Below, piece by piece: positions 9,820 through 18,030 of a stretch of 64,000 bases of DNA. Every line of letters starts with the position of its first letter. The stretch's first letter is position 1. The stretch comes from KBS50 sp042666615 (lineage in GTDB: Bacteria > Actinomycetota > Actinomycetes > Mycobacteriales > Micromonosporaceae). Below the pieces are notes generated by a model that was not told the DNA's origin, did not search any database, and was given only the letters and a program-made list of their open reading frames with translations. The translations under genes and the position numbers were made by a program. Location: NCBI RefSeq assembly GCF_042666615.1, contig NZ_JBHTDD010000013.1:1-64000 (forward strand), given 5' to 3'.

Positions 9820-11856
9820 TCAGGAGTTCGTACCGTACAAAGTCGTGAGGGTGCCGTCGGCGAAGCCGGTCACGATGAGTTCGCGCAACGTCGCCAGGAG
9901 GTCGGCCTGCCGCTGCAGTAGGTGCTCGCGTTCTTCCAGACGGCGCAGCACGTCGTCCAAGCGGGCCGCCTCCTCACGAGTCAGGTCGGGGATCGTGGCG
10001 TCCATCAGTCGCGGCCCCCGCACTGCACCAGGGCTGCGCGCCATGTTGCGGGCAGTGCCCAGGAGCGCCGCCAGTACTCGGGGAGTGAGCGGGTCGCTAG
10101 AGGAGATACGTAGGCCGCTGGCCGGAAACTCGATCACCGAAAAGCCTTCGTTATCGAGGAGAACCCCGAACCGGGGGACGCTAGTGACTACGAGGTCACC
10201 CGGTTCGGTGAAAGCGACCTGCGGGTACTGCGCGGCGAGGGTGAGCCTGTCCATCCAGCGCTTGGACGACTGCGCCAGTACCTCTGTCGCGCCGATGACC
10301 CGATGGTGGCCCTGCGGGCCGACATGCTCGGGGTTCAGGCGGTGTCCGGTGAGGGGGCGGACCCGGCGAGCCGTTCGTAGCGCCTCGCAAGAAAGCTCCT
10401 TCGGCCTGCTTCCCTCGCGCTGCACCGCTCCGGTGTTCAGGAAGCCGTTCTCCTTCCCGTACCGGACGGCCTCTTGCTCAGCGTCGGTTAGACGCCCCTC
10501 GATCTCGCCGACGAGTGCGGGGCGGTCGGCGGCCAGGCGGGCGCGGAGGGTAACCGAAGCTGGTCCGGGCGGCCGGAGCGCGGCGGCCCGACGTAGGTCG
10601 AGGTTCTCCAGTGGGACGATTCGGCCGGTGCGCGGGTCGTGGCCGTCGCTGCGGTGCCCCTCGGCGCGCCAGAGGAGGATGTCCTCGGCTGCGGACTCGA
10701 CAGTGGGGTGGTCAAGCGCGTGACCGCTGAGGTCGGCGAGTAGCACGCGGCCCTTGGTGGTGGGGAGCGGGTCTCGGGTCAGCAGCCACAGAGCGGCGCG
10801 ATGACCTGGTCTGGCCGGGTAGACGCCGCCCGGCAGTTGCACAACTGCCTCGACGATGCCGCTGCTCAGCAGCGCGGACCGGCGCAACGCCGCTGGCCCG
10901 TCTCGTAGTTGGTCGACGAGGCTGCTGGCAGGGCCGACGACGATGGCCGTGCGGCTCGGACCGAGCAGATCGGCGATCGCTTCAACCCGGTCGAGGTCGG
11001 CGAGGGCTTCTCGGCTCTCCGCCGGTTGGTAGGGGAGCCGAGTGACGATGAGGTCCGGTTCGGCGAACTCCTCGTTCAGCTCATCGGCGCGCACGTCGAA
11101 CTGGAACTCGGCCAAATCGGCGAGGAGTAACTGCCGGCGCACCAGGCGGGCGAGTTCCTCGTCGGCGACGACCGCGTTGACTCGCAGATTGTCGCGGTCC
11201 TGGTCGCTTACCAGCGCTGTCAGTAGGTCGCCTGCGCCCGCGTTGCCGTCGGCGATGGTCACGGCGCGATGGGCGCGCAGCCGGGTCGGCACGTCGGCCA
11301 CCCGACGGATCAGGGCCACCGTCTTCGGGGTGAGTGCGTCCGCTGTTAGCTCGGGCCAGCCGAGGCGGTTGGCGGAGCTGAGCAGGAACTGACAGCTGTG
11401 CCAGGGGTCGAAGGCCCCCTCGATCAGTTGCTCGACCAGTTGGGCGAGCCCGGTCGGTTCCGGGGCGTCAGCCAGCTCGTGCAGCAGAAACTCGTCATCG
11501 GGATCGAGGCGTCGAGCCAACGGCAGAGGATCGGCTGGCAGTGCCTGGCCGGTGAGGTGGCGGAGGCAGAGCGCGGCGCCGAGGACGACGATCGTGCGTC
11601 GGCCGCCGTGCCGCCGGGCGTACGCCGCCAGTGTGTGCATGGACCGCTCGGCGCGCAGGGTGTCCGCGTCGGCGTGGCCGAGCCCGGTCTGGAGTAGCCA
11701 AGCCACGACCGCGTCGGCGGGAAACAGCGGCTGTCCATGGTTGCCCGGCACAGGTGCAGGGAAGTCGGGGTGCCGCCGGCGCCAAGTTGTGACCGCAGGC
11801 TTTCTGACCCGCGCGAGCTGCGCGATCTCGCGCTGCGACATCAACTCCGCCTCCAT
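9820..11856 (-). CDS. HTH + catalytically dead HsdM-like + HsdS-like fusion protein
   Basis: 678 residues from an ATG with an ideal GGAGGTG site. Residues 5-30 form an HTH (MSQREIAQLARVRKPAVTTWRRR). Residues about 150-400 follow the HsdM methylase fold, including the downstream block IVEAVVQLPGGVYPARPGHRAALWLLTRD, which parallels the neighbouring HsdM. Motif I is reduced to ADGNAGAGD (202-210) and the catalytic NPPF is replaced by TRLPYQP (272-278), so adenine methylation is not expected. The C-terminal part resembles an HsdS recognition domain with its helical spacer (LRISSSDPLTPRVLAALLGT, RLDDVLRRLEEREHLLQRQ). It is first in the hsdMSR operon. It could bind DNA as a methylation-status reader, regulator or decoy subunit. 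Confidence 0.75.
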   Translation of the reverse strand: MEAELMSQREIAQLARVRKPAVTTWRRRHPDFPAPVPGNHGQPLFPADAVVAWLLQTGLGHADADTLRAERSMHTLAAYARRHGGRRTIVVLGAALCLRHLTGQALPADPLPLARRLDPDDEFLLHELADAPEPTGLAQLVEQLIEGAFDPWHSCQFLLSSANRLGWPELTADALTPKTVALIRRVADVPTRLRAHRAVTIADGNAGAGDLLTALVSDQDRDNLRVNAVVADEELARLVRRQLLLADLAEFQFDVRADELNEEFAEPDLIVTRLPYQPAESREALADLDRVEAIADLLGPSRTAIVVGPASSLVDQLRDGPAALRRSALLSSGIVEAVVQLPGGVYPARPGHRAALWLLTRDPLPTTKGRVLLADLSGHALDHPTVESAAEDILLWRAEGHRSDGHDPRTGRIVPLENLDLRRAAALRPPGPASVTLRARLAADRPALVGEIEGRLTDAEQEAVRYGKENGFLNTGAVQREGSRPKELSCEALRTARRVRPLTGHRLNPEHVGPQGHHRVIGATEVLAQSSKRWMDRLTLAAQYPQVAFTEPGDLVVTSVPRFGVLLDNEGFSVIEFPASGLRISSSDPLTPRVLAALLGTARNMARSPGAVRGPRLMDATIPDLTREEAARLDDVLRRLEEREHLLQRQADLLATLRELIVTGFADGTLTTLYGTNS

Positions 11857-11920
11857 GGCTCACCTCCTCGCTCTGGCGGTCACGGTACGAGTCCTGGACT
11901 CTCGGAGAAAAACGTAAATC

Positions 11921-11938
11921 TGTTATCCCGGGATAACA
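11921..11938. promoter_or_regulatory. 18-bp perfect palindrome in the divergent promoter of the defence island
   Basis: TGTTATCCCGGGATAACA is a perfect 18-bp inverted repeat in the 149 bases between the divergent HTH-methylase-like gene and the ATPase gene. It lies about 65 bases from each start. A second, weaker repeat (ACACTG...CAGTGT) overlaps its right edge. The position suits an operator controlling both operons. The HTH at the start of the left-hand gene is an obvious candidate binder, by inference. Confidence 0.6.
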
Positions 11939-12005
11939 CTGTGTAGGGCAGTGTAAGCGACCAATCTGCGGTTCCCTCGATGCGCCAACGACATCAGGGG
12001 GTCTG

Positions 12006-14414
12006 ATGAACGAACCGCTCACGCTCTACCAGGAGCTCACCGACCGCCTTCAGCGGTCTCAGGTGCCCGGCCCGGTCAGCGACCTGGTTCTTGCCGCCTT
12101 CCACGGTGAGCAGGTTCTCGATGCCGTACTGCGAGGTGAGGCCCTTCCGCCGTCGCCCGAGCCGGATGAGGCGGGCGGTGCAACGCCGCAGGCATTCCTG
12201 GAAGAGGTCCGGGTTGCCGGCTTCCGCGGGATCGGCCAGCAGGTCACGGTCGGGCGGCTGCCCAAGACCGGGCTGACCGTGTTCGTGGGCCGCAACGGCT
12301 CCGGGAAGTCCAGCATCGCCGAGGCCGTCGAGTACGCGCTGACCGAGGACTCCTTGCGCTGGGCGCAGCGCCCGCCGGCCTTCCGCGAAGGCTGGCGGAA
12401 CCTGCACCACGACGGCGCATCGGAGATCCGCCTCAACCTTCGGCTCGACTCCGGCCAGCAGGTGACGACTCATCGCACCTGGCCGGCTGGGGCCACGGAT
12501 CTGACCTCCGCGACGGTCACCACGACCACGGGCGGCGCCGCGATGCCGCCCGGTCAGGTACCGCAGTGGGTCGGTCAGGCCGCCAGGTACCGGCCGTTCC
12601 TGTCGGCCCGCGACCTCGAACGGGTCATCACCGCGAAGCCGGCCGAACTGTACGACGCGATCGCGCCGATCCTCGGCCTGGGCTCGCTGCGCGACACCGA
12701 CGCCCGGCTGCAGCAGCGGCGCAAGGTCTACGACGACCGTGCCAAGGTGCTAAAGGCGGCCTTCACCGAGCTGCGCGAACAGCTCGGTGAGATCGACGAC
12801 GACCGCGCCCGCGACGCCCTGAGCGCGCTCGGTGCCCGTCCGCTCCGCGCAAACCTGACCCTGCTGGCTGACCTCGCTTGCGGCGACACCGCCACGTCGG
12901 AGGAACCTGCAGCGGCAGCCGCCCGGCGGCTCGCCGAGCAGGACTTGCCCGACCTGCATGGGGCGCTGGTTGCCCTCGCCGAGTCTGCGGAGGCGATGCG
13001 TGAGGCGACCGCGACCGACAGCGGCACCGCGGATCGGAGCGCTCGGCTGCTGCGGGCCGCACTCGACGTGCACCACGATCGTGGGAACGGCCCTTGCCCC
13101 GTGTGCCGCGTCGGGACCCTGGACCAGGACTGGCGTGCGCAGGCCGAGGAGGAACTCGCCAGGATGGCCGCGGTCGCTGCGGCGGCACGCGCGGCCCAGC
13201 AGGCTCACGCGCACGCCCGGCGTACGGTCGATGGGCTGCTCGGCGACATCCACCGGCTACTGGAACCGGCCGCTGCCACGCTGGCGCCCTACATCCCCGG
13301 CGAGAGCGCGGCGATGCGCGAAGCTCTCGCCGGCCTCGGCCCCGATCGGGTCGCCTGGGACAGTGTCGTCGCGGCGCACACCACCCTCGTGAAGGCGGCG
13401 GCCGGCTGGCTCGCCCAGCGTCACGACGCCTGGCGCGAGCCCGGCGCCGCGATCCGCCGGTGGGCCGACACCGCGGCCATGGTCCGCGCCGAGGCGCCGG
13501 CCCTGGCTCTGCTCACCAAGGCTCGTGCGGCTCTCGACACCGCCGAGAAGGCGATCCGTGCCGACCGACTGGGCAGCTTCGCCACGCAGTCGGACCGGAT
13601 CTGGCAGAAGCTGCGGCAGGAGAGCAACGTCGAGCTGCGCCGGCTGCGGATGGAAGGAGTGAACAACACCCGCCGGGTCCTGTTCCCCGTAGCCGCCGAC
13701 GGCGTCGAGACCAGCGCGCTCGCGGTGATGAGCCAGGGTGAGCTGCACGCCCTCGGCCTCGCGGTCTTCCTGCCCCGTGCCTGTGCCGACACCAGCCCGT
13801 ACCGATTCGTGATCATCGACGACCCGGTGCAGAGCATGGATCCCACCAAGATCGACGGCTTGGCCGAGGTGTTGCGGGAGGTCGCCCTGACCCGGCAGGT
13901 CATCGTGTTCACCCACGACGACCGGCTGCCGGAAGCGATCCGCCGCCTCGACATCGAGGCCGACGTCCGGGAGGTCACTCGCCGCCAGGGCTCGATCGTC
14001 GAGATCCGCAAGGTCTGCGACCCAGCGGACCGCTACCTCGATGATGCCCGCGCCCTGGTCGCCGCGGACATCGCGGACGAGGCGAAGTACCTGATGGTCG
14101 CCGGGTTCTGCCGGTCCGCGATCGAGTCGGTGAGTATGGATCGCTACCGGGCCGCCGAGCATCGGCGCGGCACGCCCTACCAGCAGATCCAGGAAGGGCT
14201 AAGCCGGGCGCACACCGTCAAGGACCGGCTCAGCCTCGGGCTCTTCGGCCGCCTCGTACCCCGACCGGAGCTCTTCGCTCGTCTCGACCGTGACTACGGC
14301 ACGCAGGCCACCCGGACGGTCAAAGCGGTGGCGGATGCGGTCCACGGCCACCGGAGCATGCCCGTCCGGGCGATGGTCGCCAACACCGCTGCGCTCGTGG
14401 GGCGGTTGCGATGA
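12006..14414 (+). CDS. SMC/Rad50-like ABC ATPase of the defence island
   Basis: 802 residues from ATG 12006 with an AGGGGGT site. Walker A is GRNGSGKS at 95-102, after a strand typical of RecF/SbcC proteins (VRVAGFRGIGQQVTV). The ABC signature region reads VMSQGELHALGLAVF at about 573-587. Walker B with an aspartate pair is FVIIDDPVQSMD at about 600-611, followed by an H-loop (VIVFTHDD). Between the lobes are Ala-rich helices with one CPVC at 363-366, resembling a zinc hook on a short coiled coil. A C-terminal extension of about 170 residues has no recognised fold. SMC-like ATPases are sensors in several phage-defence systems (Lamassu, RloC, Septu). Here the partner is a small gene overlapping by 4 bases. 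Confidence 0.8.
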   Translation: MNEPLTLYQELTDRLQRSQVPGPVSDLVLAAFHGEQVLDAVLRGEALPPSPEPDEAGGATPQAFLEEVRVAGFRGIGQQVTVGRLPKTGLTVFVGRNGSGKSSIAEAVEYALTEDSLRWAQRPPAFREGWRNLHHDGASEIRLNLRLDSGQQVTTHRTWPAGATDLTSATVTTTTGGAAMPPGQVPQWVGQAARYRPFLSARDLERVITAKPAELYDAIAPILGLGSLRDTDARLQQRRKVYDDRAKVLKAAFTELREQLGEIDDDRARDALSALGARPLRANLTLLADLACGDTATSEEPAAAAARRLAEQDLPDLHGALVALAESAEAMREATATDSGTADRSARLLRAALDVHHDRGNGPCPVCRVGTLDQDWRAQAEEELARMAAVAAAARAAQQAHAHARRTVDGLLGDIHRLLEPAAATLAPYIPGESAAMREALAGLGPDRVAWDSVVAAHTTLVKAAAGWLAQRHDAWREPGAAIRRWADTAAMVRAEAPALALLTKARAALDTAEKAIRADRLGSFATQSDRIWQKLRQESNVELRRLRMEGVNNTRRVLFPVAADGVETSALAVMSQGELHALGLAVFLPRACADTSPYRFVIIDDPVQSMDPTKIDGLAEVLREVALTRQVIVFTHDDRLPEAIRRLDIEADVREVTRRQGSIVEIRKVCDPADRYLDDARALVAADIADEAKYLMVAGFCRSAIESVSMDRYRAAEHRRGTPYQQIQEGLSRAHTVKDRLSLGLFGRLVPRPELFARLDRDYGTQATRTVKAVADAVHGHRSMPVRAMVANTAALVGRLR

Positions 14415-14785
14415 CGACGTCGCTGTACCTCGCCACCGCCGACCGGATGCTCAGCAGCGTCATCCGAGGCACCCGTGGAGCCTGGCCCCGTGCGTGCGCG
14501 TGGCTGCTTCGCCACGAACTGGAAGCAGCGATGGACCGGTACTGGGCTCGCGTCTGCCCGGAGATCGGACGGACCCGGGTGCAGCGGCCGAAGCTGCTGC
14601 TGCTCGCCCACTACGCCGGCCCCGACCTTGGGCGTCGGGCCAGCTACCTGTGGTGGGCGCTGTCCCGCGCCGGTCACCACCACCACTACGAACTCGGCGT
14701 CACCGCAGCCGAGCTGACTCGGCTCCGCGCCGAACTCCTCGACCTCGTCGCGCTCCTTGACCACTCGGAGGCACGCGCATGCTGA
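14411..14785 (+). CDS. Small protein coupled to the SMC-like ATPase
   Basis: 124 residues. Its ATG overlaps the ATPase stop (ATGA), so the two are translated together. It is Arg/Leu-rich and helical, with a His run (GHHHHYELGV) near residue 88 and a conserved-looking core (RPKLLLLAHYAGPDLGRRASYLWWALS). No family is recognised. Tight coupling suggests a stoichiometric partner or regulator of the ATPase. Its own stop codon overlaps a further ATG (14779), implying a third gene in the operon. Confidence 0.65.
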   Translation: MTTSLYLATADRMLSSVIRGTRGAWPRACAWLLRHELEAAMDRYWARVCPEIGRTRVQRPKLLLLAHYAGPDLGRRASYLWWALSRAGHHHHYELGVTAAELTRLRAELLDLVALLDHSEARAC

Positions 14786-14946
14786 AGAAGGATCACGCCT
14801 TGCTTATCCTCGGCGTTGAGGCGCTGGCCATGGGTCCGCCTGGACAGCGTTGCCCGAGAACGGCACACAGCCTGCGATTAAGCCGACCTTGTTACGCCGT
14901 GCCGACGCGGGACGACGGATGCGGTTGCTTCGGCGGCGGCGTGTGA
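14779..14946 (+). pseudogene. Start of a third operon gene, apparently cut at the element junction
   Basis: An ATG at 14779 overlaps the end of the preceding gene by 7 bases, the spacing used throughout this operon. The frame reads MLKKDHALLILGVEALAMG and then becomes low-quality sequence, stopping at 14944-14946 inside the antisense of the integrase gene. The first 20-30 residues look like a genuine protein start. The remainder looks like read-through into foreign DNA. I infer that the gene was truncated where the integrative element begins, somewhere in 14840-14877. It could be the missing effector of the ATPase module. Confidence 0.4.
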
Positions 14947-16350
14947 GAGTTCGGGTAGGACGTCGCCGTAGAACTTGGCGGTGAAGTGTGGGCTGGAGTG
15001 GCGGAGCCGGTTGGAGATGACCTTCATCTGCACACCGGCGGCCAGCCCCATGGTCGCGGCACCGTGTCGGAGGTCGTGAAGTCGGATGGGTGGGAGGCCG
15101 GCTTGGGTGGTGAGGTGGTGGAAGTGGTCGGTGACGTCGGCCGGGTGAAGCCGACCACCGGTGGGCGTGGTGAACACGAGCCCGGTAGCGGTCCAAGCGG
15201 TACCGGCGGCGAGGCGTTCGCGGTGTTGCCTCGCGCGGTGGGCGCGTAGCACCGCCACGGTCTCGGTGTCCAGGGCGACTGCGGCCTCGCTGTCGGCGGT
15301 TTTGGGTGTGTCGATGGTGGTGGTCCAGCCGTGTTGGACGAGTTGCCAGCGGACGGTGAGGGTGGCGGCGTCGAGGTCGAGGTCGTCCCAGTGCAGGCCG
15401 CATGCTTCGCCTCGGCGCAGGCCGGTGAAGGTGATGAGGTGGTAGAGGGCGTAGAGCCGGTCGTTCGCGTCGTGTGTGTGGTCGAGGAATCTGCCGGTGT
15501 GTTCGGGGGTCCAGATCATGACGGGGCTGGGGGTCTTGCCGGTGTCGCGCCAGGTGCGGATACGTTGGTCGGTCCAGACGGTGGGCTTGGGTGGTCGGGT
15601 TGTGGGTAGTTCGATCATGAGGGCGGGGTTGGTGTCGATGTAGCGGTGGCGGCGTATCGCGTCGTTGAGGGCCTTGCGCAGGGTGGCGTGGATGACGTGC
15701 AGGGTCCGATTGCCGACGATCCGCTGGTTCTTGACCTGGTCGCGTTTCGCGGGGTCGCGGCTCGCGCGCAGGGTGGCGATAGTGGTGTTGCGTTCGGCGA
15801 TGGCGTCGTACATGGCATCGATGTGTCCGGGACGGAGCCGGTCGATCCGCAGATGCCCGAGGTACGGGATCAGGTACAGCCGGACGTGCCCTTCGTAGGA
15901 ACGCAGGGTGCCGGCCTTGATGTTCTTGCGCCCGGCGAGCCAGTCGGTCAGGTACATCTCCATCGTCGGCAGGTCCGTCGGAGTGATGTCCAGGTGCAGC
16001 GCCCGCCGGACCTGATCCGGGCTGGGAATCGGCGCGCCAGCCTTGACGGCGGTCTCGATCAGATCGCCGGTCTTGACGGTAGCGTGCGGGTCGGTGGCGT
16101 CGGGGACAGCGAGCGCAGCCCGGATGCGGTCCAGGACGGCGTCAGCATCGGCCTGGGTGGCGTACGGGCCGTGGCGCAGTGGGCGGCGGGTGCCGTCAGC
16201 GCGGGCGGGGATCTCGATTTGCCAGTGCCAGTGGCCGTGGGTGCGGGACCAGCCGCCGCCGGGCCGGCGTAGCTGGGGACAGGAACGTCCCAGCCGCCGG
16301 CCCGTGACGCTGTCGCGGCAGCCGCAGCGTTTGAAGATTGATCCCTTCAT
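14878..16350 (-). CDS. Tyrosine site-specific integrase of an AICE-like element
   Basis: A 490-residue phage-type integrase of the pSAM2-like actinomycete class. The N-terminus is Cys/Arg-rich (GSIFKRCGCRD). A SAM-like core-binding domain with KAGTLRSYEGHVRLYLIPYLG precedes the catalytic domain, which shows TGLRRGEACGLHW (first Arg), RLHDLRHGAATM (H-x-x-R box) and the terminal Tyr at 461 in KFYGDV. Its start overlaps the excisionase stop (ATGA). In such elements the attachment site usually lies just past the integrase stop, here 14786-14877. It should catalyse integration and, with Xis, excision. Confidence 0.93.
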   Translation of the reverse strand: MKGSIFKRCGCRDSVTGRRLGRSCPQLRRPGGGWSRTHGHWHWQIEIPARADGTRRPLRHGPYATQADADAVLDRIRAALAVPDATDPHATVKTGDLIETAVKAGAPIPSPDQVRRALHLDITPTDLPTMEMYLTDWLAGRKNIKAGTLRSYEGHVRLYLIPYLGHLRIDRLRPGHIDAMYDAIAERNTTIATLRASRDPAKRDQVKNQRIVGNRTLHVIHATLRKALNDAIRRHRYIDTNPALMIELPTTRPPKPTVWTDQRIRTWRDTGKTPSPVMIWTPEHTGRFLDHTHDANDRLYALYHLITFTGLRRGEACGLHWDDLDLDAATLTVRWQLVQHGWTTTIDTPKTADSEAAVALDTETVAVLRAHRARQHRERLAAGTAWTATGLVFTTPTGGRLHPADVTDHFHHLTTQAGLPPIRLHDLRHGAATMGLAAGVQMKVISNRLRHSSPHFTAKFYGDVLPELSHAAAEATASVVPRRHGVTRSA

Positions 16351-16757
16351 TCGTCATCTCCTGGGTGCTCCGTCTGGTGCCGCCAACGGTGTCGGGTGGA
16401 ATCCGCTGGTGGCGGGGTCGTCGCATCCACGCTCACCTTCGCGTACGCATCAAGTCGCCCGCCGCCGGCCGCGGCGGGGTCGGGTTGGAGGAGGTGAAGC
16501 AGGGCGGCGACCGGGACGATGATCCGGCTGCCGGCCCGGATCAGCGGTAGCGGGAACCGGTCGGCAGCGGCGAGCCGGTACGCCTGGGATCGGCTGATCC
16601 CGAGCACCGAGGCGGTGGTGGCGAGGGTGGTGGTGACGCCGAGGGCACGTACGCGCTCGACGGTCCAAACCTGCCCTCCGTTGGGCGTGGACCTGGCGGC
16701 GGTGCTGTCGGTCGTGGTGTGGGTGGTCTGGTCAGCGGGGTTCGGGTGCGTGTTCAT
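16347..16757 (-). CDS. Excisionase-type helix-turn-helix protein
   Basis: A small DNA-binding protein of 136 residues from ATG 16757, chosen for the AGGAGA site; an ATG at 16778 is an alternative. The Thr-rich N-terminus leads to a MerR/excisionase-like winged HTH (ATTASVLGISRSQAYRLAAADRFPLPLIRAGSRIIVPV, given here in two halves split at RLA). It is coupled to the integrase by a 4-base overlap and to the upstream membrane-protein gene by an overlap of about 26 bases. It probably directs excision as a recombination directionality factor. Confidence 0.82.
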   Translation of the reverse strand: MNTHPNPADQTTHTTTDSTAARSTPNGGQVWTVERVRALGVTTTLATTASVLGISRSQAYRLAAADRFPLPLIRAGSRIIVPVAALLHLLQPDPAAAGGGRLDAYAKVSVDATTPPPADSTRHRWRHQTEHPGDDE

Positions 16758-17808
16758 GTTCAGGTTTCTCCTGGTCATGAGAGGGATGGCTGTGCTGTAC
16801 GGATTCGAGCGGGAGGATTTCGCCGGAGTCGACCGGCTGCGGGACGTCGGTGACGGCGCCCGCGCGCCTGTCCGGTGAGAGAGCTGGCGGTTTCCTGTCG
16901 GTCGGCGCGACTGGGTCGACGATCGGCTCGGGTGCCGTCGGCGTCTCGGTCTTGAGTGCCTTGAGTAGTTCGGATACTCGGGTGTTGGACACGGTGTGGC
17001 CGGCTGTGCGGAGGGCTTCGGCGAGTGCTGCCCTTGTTAGTGGCTGTCCGTCCGCAGAGAGCCGGTCCTGGACGCGTCGTGCCGCCGGCAGCAGTTCGGC
17101 CACATCGCCGGGGTGCTGGGCGGACCGTCCCCGGTTCACTCGCCCGTGTCGGTCCCGTCCGCGATGCTGGCGGCGAGCATCCGGGACGCGGACGGTCCGG
17201 GTGGCGGACCGCTCCCCCGCTGTCCCGCCGGACCGGGTCGTCTCATCCGGACCGCTATCTGTCACGGTCCGGTCCGGCGGACAATCGGCGGCCTCGGCTG
17301 CGGTGGTTGGTGTCGTGGTGGCGGCGTAGCCGAGGGCCACCTTGACCATGACGAGGAACCCGAGCGCGGGTACGGCGGCGGCGATCCAGCCGATCGGTGA
17401 CGGCTCGGCCTCCACCACCTGCGCGGCCAGGGACAGGGTGACCGCGCAGGCCAGCACGGTCGCGGGGAACACCGTCGAGGTGTGGGCGCGTTTGCGTCGG
17501 CGTAGTTCCAGGCCGGAGGCGATCGACATGAGTTCCAGGACGATCGCGTCGGCCCAGGCCAGCCAGCCGGGTTGGCCGTGCGCGGCGGCGACGTTGTGGA
17601 CATGGGTGAAGCTGGCCGCCCCGGCAGCCCCACCGATCGCCAGCATGATCACGATCTGGACGCCGCCCTCGATCCGGTTGCCGGGCGGACCGGCGTCCGG
17701 GTCAGGGACCGGTGTAATCGTGGCGGACCACCTCCCCGACCCGGACCAGGGCGACGCTCGGTCCGCCGGACGCAGAACGCTGGGACGGTCCGCAGACCGG
17801 TCCGACAT
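16732..17808 (-). CDS. DUF2637 membrane protein (SpdB-like spread protein)
   Basis: About 358 residues from ATG 17808. The longer upstream frame is low-complexity and lacks a ribosome binding site. Three to four hydrophobic segments occupy residues 50-160 (IVIMLAIGGAAGAASFTHV, AWADAIVLELMSIASGLEL, FPATVLACAVTLSLAAQVV, WIAAAVPALGFLVMVKVAL), the pattern of DUF2637 proteins of mobile actinomycete elements. The C-terminal half is a charged region with an HTH-like segment (TRAALAEALRTAGHTVSNTRVSELL). Related Spd proteins aid spread of transferred DNA within the mycelium. It belongs to the xis-int operon. Confidence 0.75.
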   Translation of the reverse strand: MSDRSADRPSVLRPADRASPWSGSGRWSATITPVPDPDAGPPGNRIEGGVQIVIMLAIGGAAGAASFTHVHNVAAAHGQPGWLAWADAIVLELMSIASGLELRRRKRAHTSTVFPATVLACAVTLSLAAQVVEAEPSPIGWIAAAVPALGFLVMVKVALGYAATTTPTTAAEAADCPPDRTVTDSGPDETTRSGGTAGERSATRTVRVPDARRQHRGRDRHGRVNRGRSAQHPGDVAELLPAARRVQDRLSADGQPLTRAALAEALRTAGHTVSNTRVSELLKALKTETPTAPEPIVDPVAPTDRKPPALSPDRRAGAVTDVPQPVDSGEILPLESVQHSHPSHDQEKPEHEHAPEPR

Positions 17809-18030
17809 GACACCACGCCGGGGACGGGGACCGGACACCGTTCGCGGACCGGCCGATGGGGACGGCGGACCGAACCCCCGTCCCGCCACGGTCGCAGCGG
17901 ACGGCTGGTGCTCGCCCGGATCTGTCAGCACCGACCGAACGGGCGCCGACAGATCCGTGACAGACGCCGGCCGTTGCTGCCCGCCGCGCGGGCGAGGTAC
18001 CGTCCGCCGCCGTCGTACCGTCGCCGGGCG

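Noticed and set aside
14786..14877. Possible attachment core sharing GCGATTAAG with the tRNA-Lys anticodon-stem region (GCGGATTAAG)
   Set aside because: The match is only 9-10 bases with a gap, it involves the anticodon arm rather than the tRNA 3' end, and one copy includes the integrase stop codon. This is too weak to call an att site.
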